Positions 38,337 through 48,316 of a stretch of 64,000 nt of DNA are shown piece by piece. Made by a program: the position numbers and the translations under genes. Below the pieces are notes generated by a model. The model was not told where the DNA came from. It searched no databases and saw only the letters and a list, made by a program, of their open reading frames with translations. Position 1 is the stretch's first letter, and each line of letters opens with the position of its first letter. Where the stretch lies: positions 312,501 to 376,500 of the forward strand of contig NC_009397.2 of the NCBI RefSeq assembly GCF_000002875.2. Direction: 5' to 3'. Source of the stretch: Leishmania infantum JPCM5 (lineage: Eukaryota; Euglenozoa; Kinetoplastea; Trypanosomatida; Trypanosomatidae).

Positions 38337-41300
38337 CTAACTTGCTTTGCGTGGCACGCACAACACCTCGCGTATCACACGTGAGCAGCAGTGCGTCATG
38401 AGCGGACTCTTCGCCAGGGAGGAGGTCATGAATCCGCGAGCCATGCTCACCCACAACTCCTTGTTCTTCGCCCTGTGGCCGTCACGGCGCACGGAGCTCC
38501 AGGCAAGGTCGTTCGCGAGGTAAAGCGTGATGTACTCGCGGCGCGAGGGCAGACGCGCGTGCAGCTGGTCGTCGCTTCGGCTATTCAGCACCAGCGGAGG
38601 GGCACTGCTCTTTATCGCCGTTGTCTGCTGTCTCTGCTGCTGCTCACGATACTCTTGTATTGCGTCCTGAACAGGCACGTGCGCGCCAAGCAAGAAGGAG
38701 GGCATAAAGCTGCCACCGCCACCGCTATCGTTGCTCATGTCGCAGCTGCTGCGGTGGAATGCGCTTCCCGTGCGGTTGTAGGCTTGGATCGACTCCAAGT
38801 ACCCGAGTACGCTCACCGGCGTTCTGGGTGTGTTCAGCGAGCGGTCCAGCGGAATCGAGGCGTTCGTTGCGTCGCACGATCGCTGATGCAAACGGAGCTT
38901 GACATATTGCGAGCCTTGCCGACGGTGCTGCTGCTTCGACGACGATGCCTGAGAGTTCGACTGCTGCTGCAGCAGCGATGCCTTGCCCTCACTAATTTCG
39001 TCGGCAAGACTGTGAACGACAGGGAAGATGTGCGAGTCAGGGTTGCCCAGGCCGCGCATGTGTAGGAAGGCCACGTACTGGTGATCCGTCATGTTCAGAA
39101 TTTCGTAGGCGGAGTTCAGCAGCAGCGTCGGGCTTAGAAGGTTGCCATCCGCCGGCTCCAGCCACATGAAGTTCTTGAAGGAGTAGTCACCGCTCATTAT
39201 CGCCTTCTTCATCAGTAGGAATGCCAACGGCGCGATCGGAGCCGTGAAGTGCACGCCGTTCGTGATGGCGTTACCGAGGAGAACGCCGATCGAGTAGTAA
39301 ATACTGTGCAGCGCCTCCTCCGTGTCGCAGAGCAGCCCACTCGGAACAGGATGGCTGCCCCTGACTGCCGCTGCCGCTGCTGCCGGAAGTGTGAGCTCAT
39401 TCGCCGCCGCCGCCATGACGTCTGCGAGTGCAGGGCGGCTGCTCTTGCCGCCGTCCTGGCTCCAGTCGCTATTCAAGATGGAGGCGATCAGGTTCGGATT
39501 CGACCAGCACACCGTATCATCGCTCGGGTCGACGAAGGTGAAGGCGCTCATGGAGGCGCGTTCGTGGCCGATGGTCAAGATGCGCAGCGGAACTGCGAAC
39601 GGCATGTCCAGCGCCGTGACATGCAGGACCACCTCTCTGTAGTACGCGTTGTGCCTGTCACTCTCGTCCTGATTCCCGGCCGCCGCCACCGCGCTCAACG
39701 AGTTGCTCCCGCTCATGCGACACGATCGCCTAGCGAGTGGGCTGCACGGCAGCACCTCGAGCACTTTCCACTGCACACCAATGCGGCGGCTAACCTTTTC
39801 ATGCAGGTCGAGGACGTCGTGCATGACGCCTTGGTACACGTGCGCCGTCTCCAGCACGGGGCAGCCGCTGCTGGACATGGCCATGGAGTCGTCCTCCAAG
39901 GCGGTGCTGTAGGCGCCCGCGTGGCTGTGGAGAGATGAGACCGTGTCACTGCTGTGCTTCTCGGGCTCATCAATGGTGGCCAGGTGCGTCCGCGCCCTCG
40001 CAGCTGCCGCGTTGCCGCTGTTGTCGTCCGCGGTCCCAATCGCACCTTCCTTTCCACTCATCAGCGCGTCCAACGCATCATTGCCCTCGGGCACGCGGGG
40101 GGTGGCGCCGGTGAAGTCGGGTGCACTGGAGGTGCGCGACTGCTGCTGCGACGAGCTAGACACTCTTGTCGCATCACCGCCGTCCGCCGCCGACGTGGCC
40201 ACGCGCTCTGCCATGACGGAGACGAGGTCGCCGGCGCAGAAGGTTACCAACGGCTCGCCAGATGTCCAGCGAAGCGTCAAGAAGCCCTCACTAGGCAGCA
40301 GCTTCGGCACAGCGTGGCAGAGCGCCGGCGCGATATCGAGCCGGTCAGCCTCAATGTCGCGAGTCGAACAGTAGAAGGTGGTGCTCACGAAAGGCGTCAG
40401 CTCCGTCACGCCGTGTCGGCGCGTCGTGGCCTCGTTGCTGCAGCGCACGTACAGCTGCATCTGCGGATTCATGCAAGTGTACACGTCGATGTTGAGGTTC
40501 TCCTCCATCAACGTGCTACACGCGGAGGACGCGTCGGAGGAGGCCGAGGAGCTGCGGCACTCATCTCTGCGAGCCTTGCCGTCTGCTGTGGTCCGTGATG
40601 GGGAGACACTGGGGGACGTCCTACGCTCAAAGGCCGTGCTCTTTGACCACGAGGCACCACTGCCGCTCATCGACGGCAACATCGGTTCACTTGGGCTCGC
40701 CGACCGCTGCGTCGCATCCGCGCTGGCCATGCCGTTGTTGCTGTCTGCGTTGCAGGGGGAGTGGCCAACAGTGAAGTTCGGCTCGAAAAAGTAGTTGGAG
40801 ATGTCCGCCATGCCTCGGCCCATGACTCTCGTAAACGCCGTCGCGAAGGAGAGGAGCATCATGTCTTTCTGCAGCGTCAGCGGCACTCGTTGGATGGCGG
40901 TGACCTGGGCGGTGTAAAGGTAGAGGAGGACGCGCTTGCCCTCCGAGTTCACCGCGTAGAAGGGGAAGAGCGGAAACCACTCCTTGATATTCTGCGGGCA
41001 AGCGTTACCGCAAGGCAGGGCGCCGACGGCCTGGAACAGCACGCGCATCGCCCCGCAGCACTCGTCCATCTCCATGAGGGTGAGCGGCGGCTTGCTTTGG
41101 TGCTGCGGGGCGAGGAGGCCGTGGCTCGACATGATCGGCATGCCCATCATGCACCCAATCCAGCAGATGAGGTTGAGAATCGGCACCTCGAGCATGGTGC
41201 TGAGCGCCACGTCGTCTGTGATCCGGTTTCCTCCAGCCGGCACACGGCGGTCATCTGCGACGATGCTGCGCTGGCCACCGCCGGTCAGGAACATCAGCTT

Positions 41301-43106
41301 CAGCGCTATCCCGCTCAGCAACCGCGTCACATCAAAGTCATCTCGCTCCTCCGGCGTCGCGGCCATCTCCAGGTAAGCGAAGAGATCGGGGTAGCAGTCC
41401 CGCAGCTTTTCCATCTTGGCACGGTTCTCGCTAAGGAAGCGCGATACCAACTCGTTCGCCAGCACCGTCAGCGACATCTCGCCCGTGACGACGTCGCGCT
41501 TGAGCGCCTCAAGCTTCTCCACTGCCTTATCCGCGTACGTGTGCACAGGGGCAGCCTTGCGGCCAATCAGCCGCTCGAGTGTGATACCGAGCTGCGCCGC
41601 CTTTGCCTTGTCACGGAACGCCTGCCGCTTGCACAGCACATCGGCGATGTGGAAAAGTACTGTCAGCACCATTGACGAGCACGCTGTCGTAACGACCAGC
41701 CCGGCGTGGCGGACGGCTGAGTAGAGCTGTTGTGTGGTCTGGATCGGGCCCTCCTTGTCCTCGCGAGTAAAGAGGACGAGGTCGCCGGGGTCAACGTTGT
41801 TGTGACCGTTCATGTTTGATGTTGCGTTGCGGTTCATGTCGGCCGGCACGCGCCCATTGAGAAGCTGTCGCCGCGACTCGATGGTAACGAAGAAGGAGAG
41901 CGCGTCGAGGTCGCCTTTCTTCTTCTCCTGGTACGCCACCTGCTCGTACACGACTGGAGTGGAGCTCGAGAAATACTGACTCGGCAGCGAGGAGACGATG
42001 GCGGCAGGGACTCGCGCGGCGATGAGGTCGAAGCAGTCGAAGCTGGTGGACACGGTTGTCTGCAGGCGCATGAGCAACACGCTCAGCGGCTCCTGGCGCT
42101 GCACCGTCGTTGTCGCGTCGGGGACGCAAAGCCGATCAGGCTGAGAAGTGCTGGCGCGGCCAAGCAAATGGGCGTCGGCGCTTCTGTGGTTGCCGTCCTT
42201 GCCGCTGCAAGAGATGCCATCCGACTCGACTGCAGAGACTCCAGCCACGGCGACTTCGTGGCAATGGTTGCCCGCCATCAGCGTCTCCCGATTTCTCTTC
42301 CTTCCACGGTGGTCGCCCTTCGCCATCAAGGCGCCGCTCAGCTCCGTGAGGCACTCGCGCAGCCGATCGTAGCACTCCCGTCGCTTCTGGTTCAACTGCA
42401 GCACCTCTTCCCGGCTGAAGGAGACACAAGCGGCCTCCTTTGGCTGACCCCACGACCGCCAACGATCCCTGCCGAGCACGGAGAGCATCACCGCGTCGAT
42501 GTACCACTTATCCCTCAGCTCCGTCGTCAGAAAAGGTGCCCAGAAGCGCCGCATAAGGGCGTAATCCTCTCGGGTGAGGAAGCCGGAGAGCACACACTCC
42601 AGCTCCCCTTGGCGAGGGACGAAGATGCCGCGAAGAATGTCACGTGCCTTGCTGGTCATTCGCCGCGGCTTCACGGCCGCAGATGGGCTTTGCGAGGCGA
42701 TGGTGCCACTGACCGACTGCGACGGCGCCAACGCGTTGGGGCTTGGAGAAATGGAGAGCCGGCGAGGGGCGTTGCTTGCCTCCTCCACGGCGACCAACAC
42801 CCTGCGGCTTGACTTGTCCTCATCGCGTCCGCGGCCTCCTCGGGCTTTACCGTCCACAAATAGCGAGGAGGGTTGCTGTTGCGGCCTCTCTACTCGTTCA
42901 GGTGCTCCGAAGGTGCTCAGTGATAGCATGGAAGAGGTTTCCGGCGCCCGTGGCTGCCGGCTAGACGGCAGTGGCAGGGCACTCGTGCGATTGACGAGGT
43001 TTGAGGGGTAGCACAGCGGGTTCACTGAAGTTGATGCGGGTAAGATCGGCTCCTTGCTGTTGCGTAGACCACCACCGCCTACGCCGCGTGCCTGTGCATT
43101 GCCCAT
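38337..43106 (-). CDS. Large protein with truncated HECT-like domain (N-lobe only; 1589 aa), paralogue of 30620-37769
   Basis: The ATG at 43104-43106 gives MGNAQARGVGGGG, a possible N-myristoylation start (Gly2, Ala6). It shares ordered blocks with the adjacent larger gene: GELECVLSGFLTREDY, GGGQRSIVADDRR, and MRVLFQAVGALPCGNACP followed by WFPLFPFYAV. The C-terminal ~390 residues match a HECT N-lobe: FVDPSDDTVCWSNPNL; YYSIGVLLGNAITNGVHF then TAPIAPLAFLL (from residue 1268); REYITLYLANDLAW; and ELWVSMARGFMTSSL, then HCCSRVIREVLC. The protein stops seven residues after REVLC, the point where the C-lobe with its catalytic Cys would begin. I saw no C-lobe remnant downstream. It therefore cannot be a HECT ligase itself. 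Ser/Gln-rich inserts split the lobe. Function unknown; a ubiquitin/E2-binding or membrane-scaffold role is inference. Confidence 0.72.
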   Translation of the reverse strand: MGNAQARGVGGGGLRNSKEPILPASTSVNPLCYPSNLVNRTSALPLPSSRQPRAPETSSMLSLSTFGAPERVERPQQQPSSLFVDGKARGGRGRDEDKSSRRVLVAVEEASNAPRRLSISPSPNALAPSQSVSGTIASQSPSAAVKPRRMTSKARDILRGIFVPRQGELECVLSGFLTREDYALMRRFWAPFLTTELRDKWYIDAVMLSVLGRDRWRSWGQPKEAACVSFSREEVLQLNQKRRECYDRLRECLTELSGALMAKGDHRGRKRNRETLMAGNHCHEVAVAGVSAVESDGISCSGKDGNHRSADAHLLGRASTSQPDRLCVPDATTTVQRQEPLSVLLMRLQTTVSTSFDCFDLIAARVPAAIVSSLPSQYFSSSTPVVYEQVAYQEKKKGDLDALSFFVTIESRRQLLNGRVPADMNRNATSNMNGHNNVDPGDLVLFTREDKEGPIQTTQQLYSAVRHAGLVVTTACSSMVLTVLFHIADVLCKRQAFRDKAKAAQLGITLERLIGRKAAPVHTYADKAVEKLEALKRDVVTGEMSLTVLANELVSRFLSENRAKMEKLRDCYPDLFAYLEMAATPEERDDFDVTRLLSGIALKLMFLTGGGQRSIVADDRRVPAGGNRITDDVALSTMLEVPILNLICWIGCMMGMPIMSSHGLLAPQHQSKPPLTLMEMDECCGAMRVLFQAVGALPCGNACPQNIKEWFPLFPFYAVNSEGKRVLLYLYTAQVTAIQRVPLTLQKDMMLLSFATAFTRVMGRGMADISNYFFEPNFTVGHSPCNADSNNGMASADATQRSASPSEPMLPSMSGSGASWSKSTAFERRTSPSVSPSRTTADGKARRDECRSSSASSDASSACSTLMEENLNIDVYTCMNPQMQLYVRCSNEATTRRHGVTELTPFVSTTFYCSTRDIEADRLDIAPALCHAVPKLLPSEGFLTLRWTSGEPLVTFCAGDLVSVMAERVATSAADGGDATRVSSSSQQQSRTSSAPDFTGATPRVPEGNDALDALMSGKEGAIGTADDNSGNAAAARARTHLATIDEPEKHSSDTVSSLHSHAGAYSTALEDDSMAMSSSGCPVLETAHVYQGVMHDVLDLHEKVSRRIGVQWKVLEVLPCSPLARRSCRMSGSNSLSAVAAAGNQDESDRHNAYYREVVLHVTALDMPFAVPLRILTIGHERASMSAFTFVDPSDDTVCWSNPNLIASILNSDWSQDGGKSSRPALADVMAAAANELTLPAAAAAAVRGSHPVPSGLLCDTEEALHSIYYSIGVLLGNAITNGVHFTAPIAPLAFLLMKKAIMSGDYSFKNFMWLEPADGNLLSPTLLLNSAYEILNMTDHQYVAFLHMRGLGNPDSHIFPVVHSLADEISEGKASLLQQQSNSQASSSKQQHRRQGSQYVKLRLHQRSCDATNASIPLDRSLNTPRTPVSVLGYLESIQAYNRTGSAFHRSSCDMSNDSGGGGSFMPSFLLGAHVPVQDAIQEYREQQQRQQTTAIKSSAPPLVLNSRSDDQLHARLPSRREYITLYLANDLAWSSVRRDGHRAKNKELWVSMARGFMTSSLAKSPLMTHCCSRVIREVLCVPRKAS

Positions 43107-46100
43107 TTCGCTTCACTTCCCCCCCTCCCCTCCCTTCCTCCTCCTCTTCGTCTTCGTCGGCTTCGTTCCGCGCGTGGCAGCAATGACAGCCGCGACCAAG
43201 AGCTCAACGACGACACGAGGCCGCCGAACTCGTGAAAGGCGCCCCTCGCAGGGATACACACACACACACACAGATATATATTCCCCCCCCCGAAAAGGCC
43301 ACGCAGCACACACGCGGACGGAGACGGAAGAGGTGACGGTAGAAAAAGATGGGCGGGGCAGCAGAGTGGAGGCAAGTGCGTCATACAACGGCAGCCACTC
43401 GTCACCACCACACGAAGAGACAGAAATGAAGGAGGAGAAACAGACAGCGTTGGAGGGTGCAGGTGGACAAGATACACACACACACGAGCGACGAGAATAT
43501 GCGAGTAAGGAGTCGGTACAATGTCCACGTCTAGGTGTAGGTGTGCGTATGTATAAAAAGATGTGTGCGCGTGTGTGAGCACGGCTCTGCGTGAGGTTCC
43601 TTCGGGCTGTTGTGGGGGGGGGGCTCGTCGCCTGTTGGCTGCAACGCAGGTTTGTTCCGCTTTTCGGCTGAGAAGCTCAGCGACGGAGACAGAGCAGCGG
43701 ACGGGAGAGAGGGAGGGGTGGGGTACGACACCGGCTGGAATACCCGACGAAGAGGAGGATGAGGAGGAGGGAGCAATAACCCATGCACCTCCCCCAAAAG
43801 CAACAACAAAACAGAGGTAGGTGAGGCTCACCTGAGGCGGCACGCGATGCCACCGTCTGCCTGCGCAGCCGCAAAACGAAAAGCGAGTACGAGCACGGGC
43901 CGAGGTGATGGAGGAGGGAGAGATGCACAGCAGAGACGTGAAGACACACACACAGACAGACAGAGACACGTGTGCAGAAAACAGGTCGGCTAGCAGGAGG
44001 GTGTTGCAGGGGGGGGGGAGGGGAGGGGCATCGACTCAATTTCCTTCGTCTGTTGCGTGCGGGTCGCCCCACCTCACCCTCTCTCCCTCGTCGCTCTTGC
44101 CGGCAAGAGCGAAGAAAAGGCGAAGAGGTCCACACCGGCCAGCCGCGAAATGCCGCCAAACACAATGACCGTTGTCCCGCCGCTCTCCCTTGTGCGTCGC
44201 GCTTCGAGAACTCCGTCCTTCACACCTCCTCTTTCTTTAACGTGTACGCTCCTCGCCCTTGTCGACTTACGCCTTCGCCGTCTTTCTGGGGCGGCTCTCG
44301 GCCGATGGCGCAAAGGACGAGCCCGCCACAGGCACGGCAAGGTAAGGCGTCACTCACCCACGCACAGACGCACGACACACGGAGACGAAGACACAACGCA
44401 GAAAACCGTCGAAGAACGAAAAACGCAACAACCGGAGTGTGGAGGGTGGTGGGGGCGGCGACGGCGGCGGCAGGGGGGGGGAACGAAACAGCGAGTTGAC
44501 GAGGAGCACCGCACGACCCACGCAACAGCAGCATGCTAATTCACCAGCGAGCGAGAAGGTAGACGTGTAAAAGGTACGACAGCCACGCCAAGTCGAACAC
44601 GAAAAAGAAGACAACACAAGAGAGGAGAGTCGTCGGTGAGGGGAGGGAGACCCAAGGCAAAAGAGAAACAGGGGAGCAAGGGGGTGGCGCACACGCACAC
44701 ACGCACACTTGTTTAGGTACAGGAAAAAGACAAAATGCTATGTATGTGCGTGTGCGTGAAAAAAAGCGTGAATAGGCGCACACGCGCCGTCTCTCACTGC
44801 TCAGAAAAGGAAAAGGCCGACGAAACCACAAGAGATGCTGGAGGGGGAGGAGGGAGGGAAGGAATAGAGAGAGTGCGAGCGAGACGAAGATGACGGGAAC
44901 AGCAGCCACAGCAACAAAAAACGAAGAGATCCGGTACAAAATAAGTATGAAAGAAGAGGGGGAGAGAGAACGTGAACGTGAATGATAGATTAGCAGGATA
45001 AAGAAGGTTGCAGGTTCCGATGCAGAGAGGCACAGGGATAGGCACAAGAAGAGGGCTCGTGGCGGCGGTGGCGGTGGGGGCAGAGTACTACTCCTCTTGA
45101 AAGGGTGCGGGGAGAAAGCGTGCGCTGCCCTCAGTGACGATGATGGCGAAGAGGCGCTGAAGCAGTGATGTGGTTGCACAACAACCACAACCACAGCAAC
45201 AAAGGAAGATGACGGGCACGAAAAGTTGAAAAGGAGGTGGAGGATCGAGGAGGCTGTTGTCGTGGGCTCGCCTTTAGCTTACCAAGCAGTCGGAATGGAA
45301 AACTAGCGCGTCAACAGTCGGGGAGAGGTCGTTCTGTGTTGTCTCCCCCGAACCCCACTCTCTCCGCCTCGGTGAGTGTGCGACACTATCGCGTGCGAGA
45401 GTCGGGAAAGCAGAGAGAGAGAGACGCACACAGATACGCCCAGGCTGGCGCGATCGCGATGCGAATCTATTTTGATTTTGCGGCCCTTGTACAAGTAAGT
45501 GCTCGTTGCTGTTTTTGCGTGCACCTCCCTCCGTAGCTCCGCGCTCTGCTGCTGCGTGGGGGCAGCGACTTCGGTCTTCTCTCTGTATATGGCGACGCTC
45601 GCACACCAGCACGCCCCTTGCCGTTTCTGTGATGGAGAGATGCGACAGAACGCAAGGATGCGCGAGAACAGGAGCGGCAAAGGGGCAAGCGGCAAGCGCC
45701 TTTCTGCTCTGGTCCGGTACGCGCAGATACGGGAACAAGGAAAAGAGAGCGTGTAAGGAAGACGTTACACACGGCACCAAGAGCACAAGCGAGTGCGGAA
45801 AAGTAGAATGAGCGCTTTTCGCTTTATGCATGACTGATGCGCGTGCGCATGCGTGAAAAAAAAAGCATGTGCGCCCATCGGGAGAGGAGGAGAGCAGAAT
45901 TAGAAGGAGGAGGAGCAGGATGGCGCTCGTGTAACGCATTACGATGGGTGTCTCGCCCCGGGGAGCGCTTACAGCTTCAGTGCGCATGCGTGCGTGTACG
46001 CACATTTCGAGCGTTCGGTTCCACAACCGTCTCGCCACTCTCCTTTCTTGCGCGCGCCCGGCCCTTCTTTCGTCATTGGTGAGAGACAATGAGCACCGTC

Positions 46101-46999
46101 CGCGTATCGGTGTCGGAGGAAGAGGGGGTGGGGTGGGTGGATGGGTGCCGCACGGCGTCGGCTGCGAACGTGTTTGTGACCTCTGTGGAGTGCGCCATGC
46201 GCGGCCACTCCGCCGACCGCCACCTCTCCCGCGAGCACGGGCGCACACCTGCGCATCGCCGCCATTTTCGTTTTTTTTTTCTTTTCATCTTTTCACCCTT
46301 CTCGTTCCTTCTCTCACTCGTGCTCGCATTGGCCACTTGTGCGCGCCCTCTCTCGGCTGTTCCACATCACCGTCGCGAGAGCACGGGGGTGCGTATGGGC
46401 GTGCGACTTTCCGGACAGCGGGCACACGCTTCGTGGCACCCACACCGTAATGACCCACGGCGATGATGGTTTTGCTGGCCAGGCCACCGATCAAATCAAT
46501 CATCGCGCGCAAAGACGGAACCGCACACGAGCAAGCCACGAGGCACCAACAGCGGCAGACCCACAAAACACACGCGCATGCATCCATAAAACGAAGAAGG
46601 CGAAGGCACATACAACGGAGTGCACAGAGCGAGCGAGAGAGAGAGAGAGGGGACATGCCGAGCACGCCTTCACGGACACATCAGAGGCAGCACAGGTTCG
46701 AAACAACAATAGAAAAAAAAGAAGCGAGGGCGAAACGTTGTCACACGCACACACTGTCGCACTGATTCTCGCGCCTAAGCACAGACATGCGCATCTCCAG
46801 TGCGCCCGCTCGAAAATCGGTGGAAGAGACCGAGGGAAGGTGTGTGTGTGTGTGCGTGTACGAGGAGGACGAAGAAGGTAGACACAGAGAAGATGCACAC
46901 GAGAACAAACAGCCAGCAGCGCCGCCCAGTGGTGTCTCGTACTTCCATCTTCCCACTCCACCCTGACTTCGTGCGCGCCCCCCTCCTGTGATGGGGTCT
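43107..46999. other. 3.9-kb intergenic region, the longest in the window
   Basis: I see no supported gene on either strand. Long minus frames (for example 44541-45194 and 45274-46248) are Leu/Ser/Phe/Pro- or Arg/Ser-rich translations of CT-rich DNA. The region holds AC repeats (43257-43273, 43945-43960), C/G runs, GA-rich plus blocks (43415-43445, 44830-44895, 46625-46652) and the G-rich element before the 43106 start. It should contain the RPT2 3' UTR. A non-coding RNA could hide here, but nothing in the sequence identifies one. Confidence 0.55.
43119..43134 (-). promoter_or_regulatory. G-rich run in the 5' leader of the 1589-aa gene (possible RNA G-quadruplex)
   Basis: The minus strand reads GGGAGGGGAGGGGGGG, 13-28 nt upstream of the ATG at 43106. 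Four G3 tracts can be drawn by splitting the G7 run. Most genes here have CT-rich rather than G-rich DNA just upstream of the start. Confidence 0.4.
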
Positions 47000-48316
47000 T
47001 TACAAGTAAAAGCGCGAAAACGTCGACTTGTCCTTGCGGTACTGCACATTTTCCTTGCCCTTGATAAAGTCGGCTTGGCACACCTTCATGCGGCGCTCAC
47101 GCAGGGCCAGCAGCCCGGCCTCTGTGCAGATTGCCTTCACATCCGCGCCGCTCATCTCATCCTTCGCGTGGATAAACTCGGAGATGTCGACGTCTTCGGC
47201 GAGTGACATGCGGCTTGTATGGATTTCGAAGATGCGGCGCTTCGTCTTCTCGTCTGGGAAGGGGAACTCAATCTTGCGATCGATACGGCCAGGGCGGATG
47301 AGGGCCGGGTCGAGGGTGTCGATGCGGTTCGTTGCCATAATCACCTTCACGTCGTTGCTGCTATCGAAGCCGTCCAATTGCGTGAGCAGCTCCAGCATCG
47401 TACGCTGCACCTCTTTGGTGCCGCTGCTGTCCGTGTCGTAGCGCTTCGTGCCGATGGCGTCGATTTCGTCAATGAAAACGATCGCTGGCGAGTGCTCTTC
47501 CGCAACCCGGAAGAGCTCACGCACGAGCTTGGGGCCCTCGCCGGAGTACTTCTGAATCAGCTCCGACCCCACCACCCGCAGGAACGTGGCGCTCGTGCGG
47601 TTCGCGACGGCTTTGGCCAGCAGCGTCTTGCCGGTGCCGGGGACACCGTAGAGAATGACACCCTTAGGTGGCTTGATGCCTATCTCGTCGTACAGCTCTG
47701 GGTGGGAGAGTGGAAACTCGACCGCCTCCTTGATCTCCTGGATCTGCTGCTCCAGGCCACCAATGTCCGCGTACGTGTCCTCCGGCGCCTTGTCCACCTT
47801 CATGACACTCACCAGCGGGTCGACATCGTCCTTGAGCACGCCAACGATGCTGTGCTGCCGGTCATGCAGCAGCACGCTGCATCCCAGCTCTAACTGCTCC
47901 TTATCTACGAACGACATGAGGGGCACGTAGTACTCGGTACCAGAGATGGAGACGATCGCGTGCGAGTCGTCCACTGCCTCCTCGAGCGTCGCCACCTCCA
48001 GCGGGGTGCCACGGATGTCCTCGACGCGCTTCAGCTCCGCCTCGTAGTGGCCCATCGCACCCTCCTCCAGGTTCGACTGCGCGTCGCGCTGGGCGTTGAT
48101 CGTGCGCAGGAACTCCTCCTCTAGGAGGAGGTAGTCCTTGCAGCGCTCAAGGCGGTACTTTCGGAGGAGGCAGGCGCGGTTCGGGTAGACCTTCGGAATA
48201 CGCGTGGCCGCGTCGGGGCCACGCTTCTTCTTGCGCTTGCCGATCTCCGGCGCCACAGGAGGTTCCCACTTCTCTGGTTTGCCGGCGCCAGGCGGCTTTG
48301 GCATGTTCTGCCCCAT
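47000..48316 (-). CDS. RPT2: 26S proteasome regulatory ATPase subunit RPT2 (438 aa)
   Basis: One of six AAA+ ATPases of the 19S base that unfold substrates and open the 20S gate. The start [10 protein letters not shown] (ATG 48314-48316) matches the Met-Gly start of RPT2 (N-myristoylated in yeast), and 438 aa compares with 440 in human PSMC1. Next come a basic stretch ([20 protein letters not shown]), a coiled coil ([20 protein letters not shown]), the OB domain ([20 protein letters not shown], then LELGCSVLL), and the AAA module: [20 protein letters not shown], Walker A GVPGTGKT, Walker [17 protein letters not shown], and arginine fingers in [20 protein letters not shown]. The tail FSRFYL is an HbYX-type motif that docks into the 20S ring. 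Walker A has Val where RPTs have GPPGTGKT. The upstream 33 in-frame codons look like UTR. Confidence 0.96.
   Translation of the reverse strand: MGQNMPKPPGAGKPEKWEPPVAPEIGKRKKKRGPDAATRIPKVYPNRACLLRKYRLERCKDYLLLEEEFLRTINAQRDAQSNLEEGAMGHYEAELKRVEDIRGTPLEVATLEEAVDDSHAIVSISGTEYYVPLMSFVDKEQLELGCSVLLHDRQHSIVGVLKDDVDPLVSVMKVDKAPEDTYADIGGLEQQIQEIKEAVEFPLSHPELYDEIGIKPPKGVILYGVPGTGKTLLAKAVANRTSATFLRVVGSELIQKYSGEGPKLVRELFRVAEEHSPAIVFIDEIDAIGTKRYDTDSSGTKEVQRTMLELLTQLDGFDSSNDVKVIMATNRIDTLDPALIRPGRIDRKIEFPFPDEKTKRRIFEIHTSRMSLAEDVDISEFIHAKDEMSGADVKAICTEAGLLALRERRMKVCQADFIKGKENVQYRKDKSTFSRFYL

Noticed and set aside
40761..41675. Plus-strand frame of 304 codons inside the truncated HECT-like gene
   Set aside because: Antisense to paralogue-conserved sequence; no plus-strand gene is otherwise seen in the window.
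44541..45194. Hydrophobic 217-codon minus-strand frame in the 3.9-kb spacer, looking like a membrane protein
   Set aside because: The Leu/Phe/Ser/Pro content comes from translating CT-rich splice-tract DNA; no regular TM spacing and heavy simple sequence.
46690..46705. GGTTCGAA resembling a tRNA T-loop
   Set aside because: No pairing T-stem, acceptor stem or D-arm could be drawn around it; I see no tRNA in the window.
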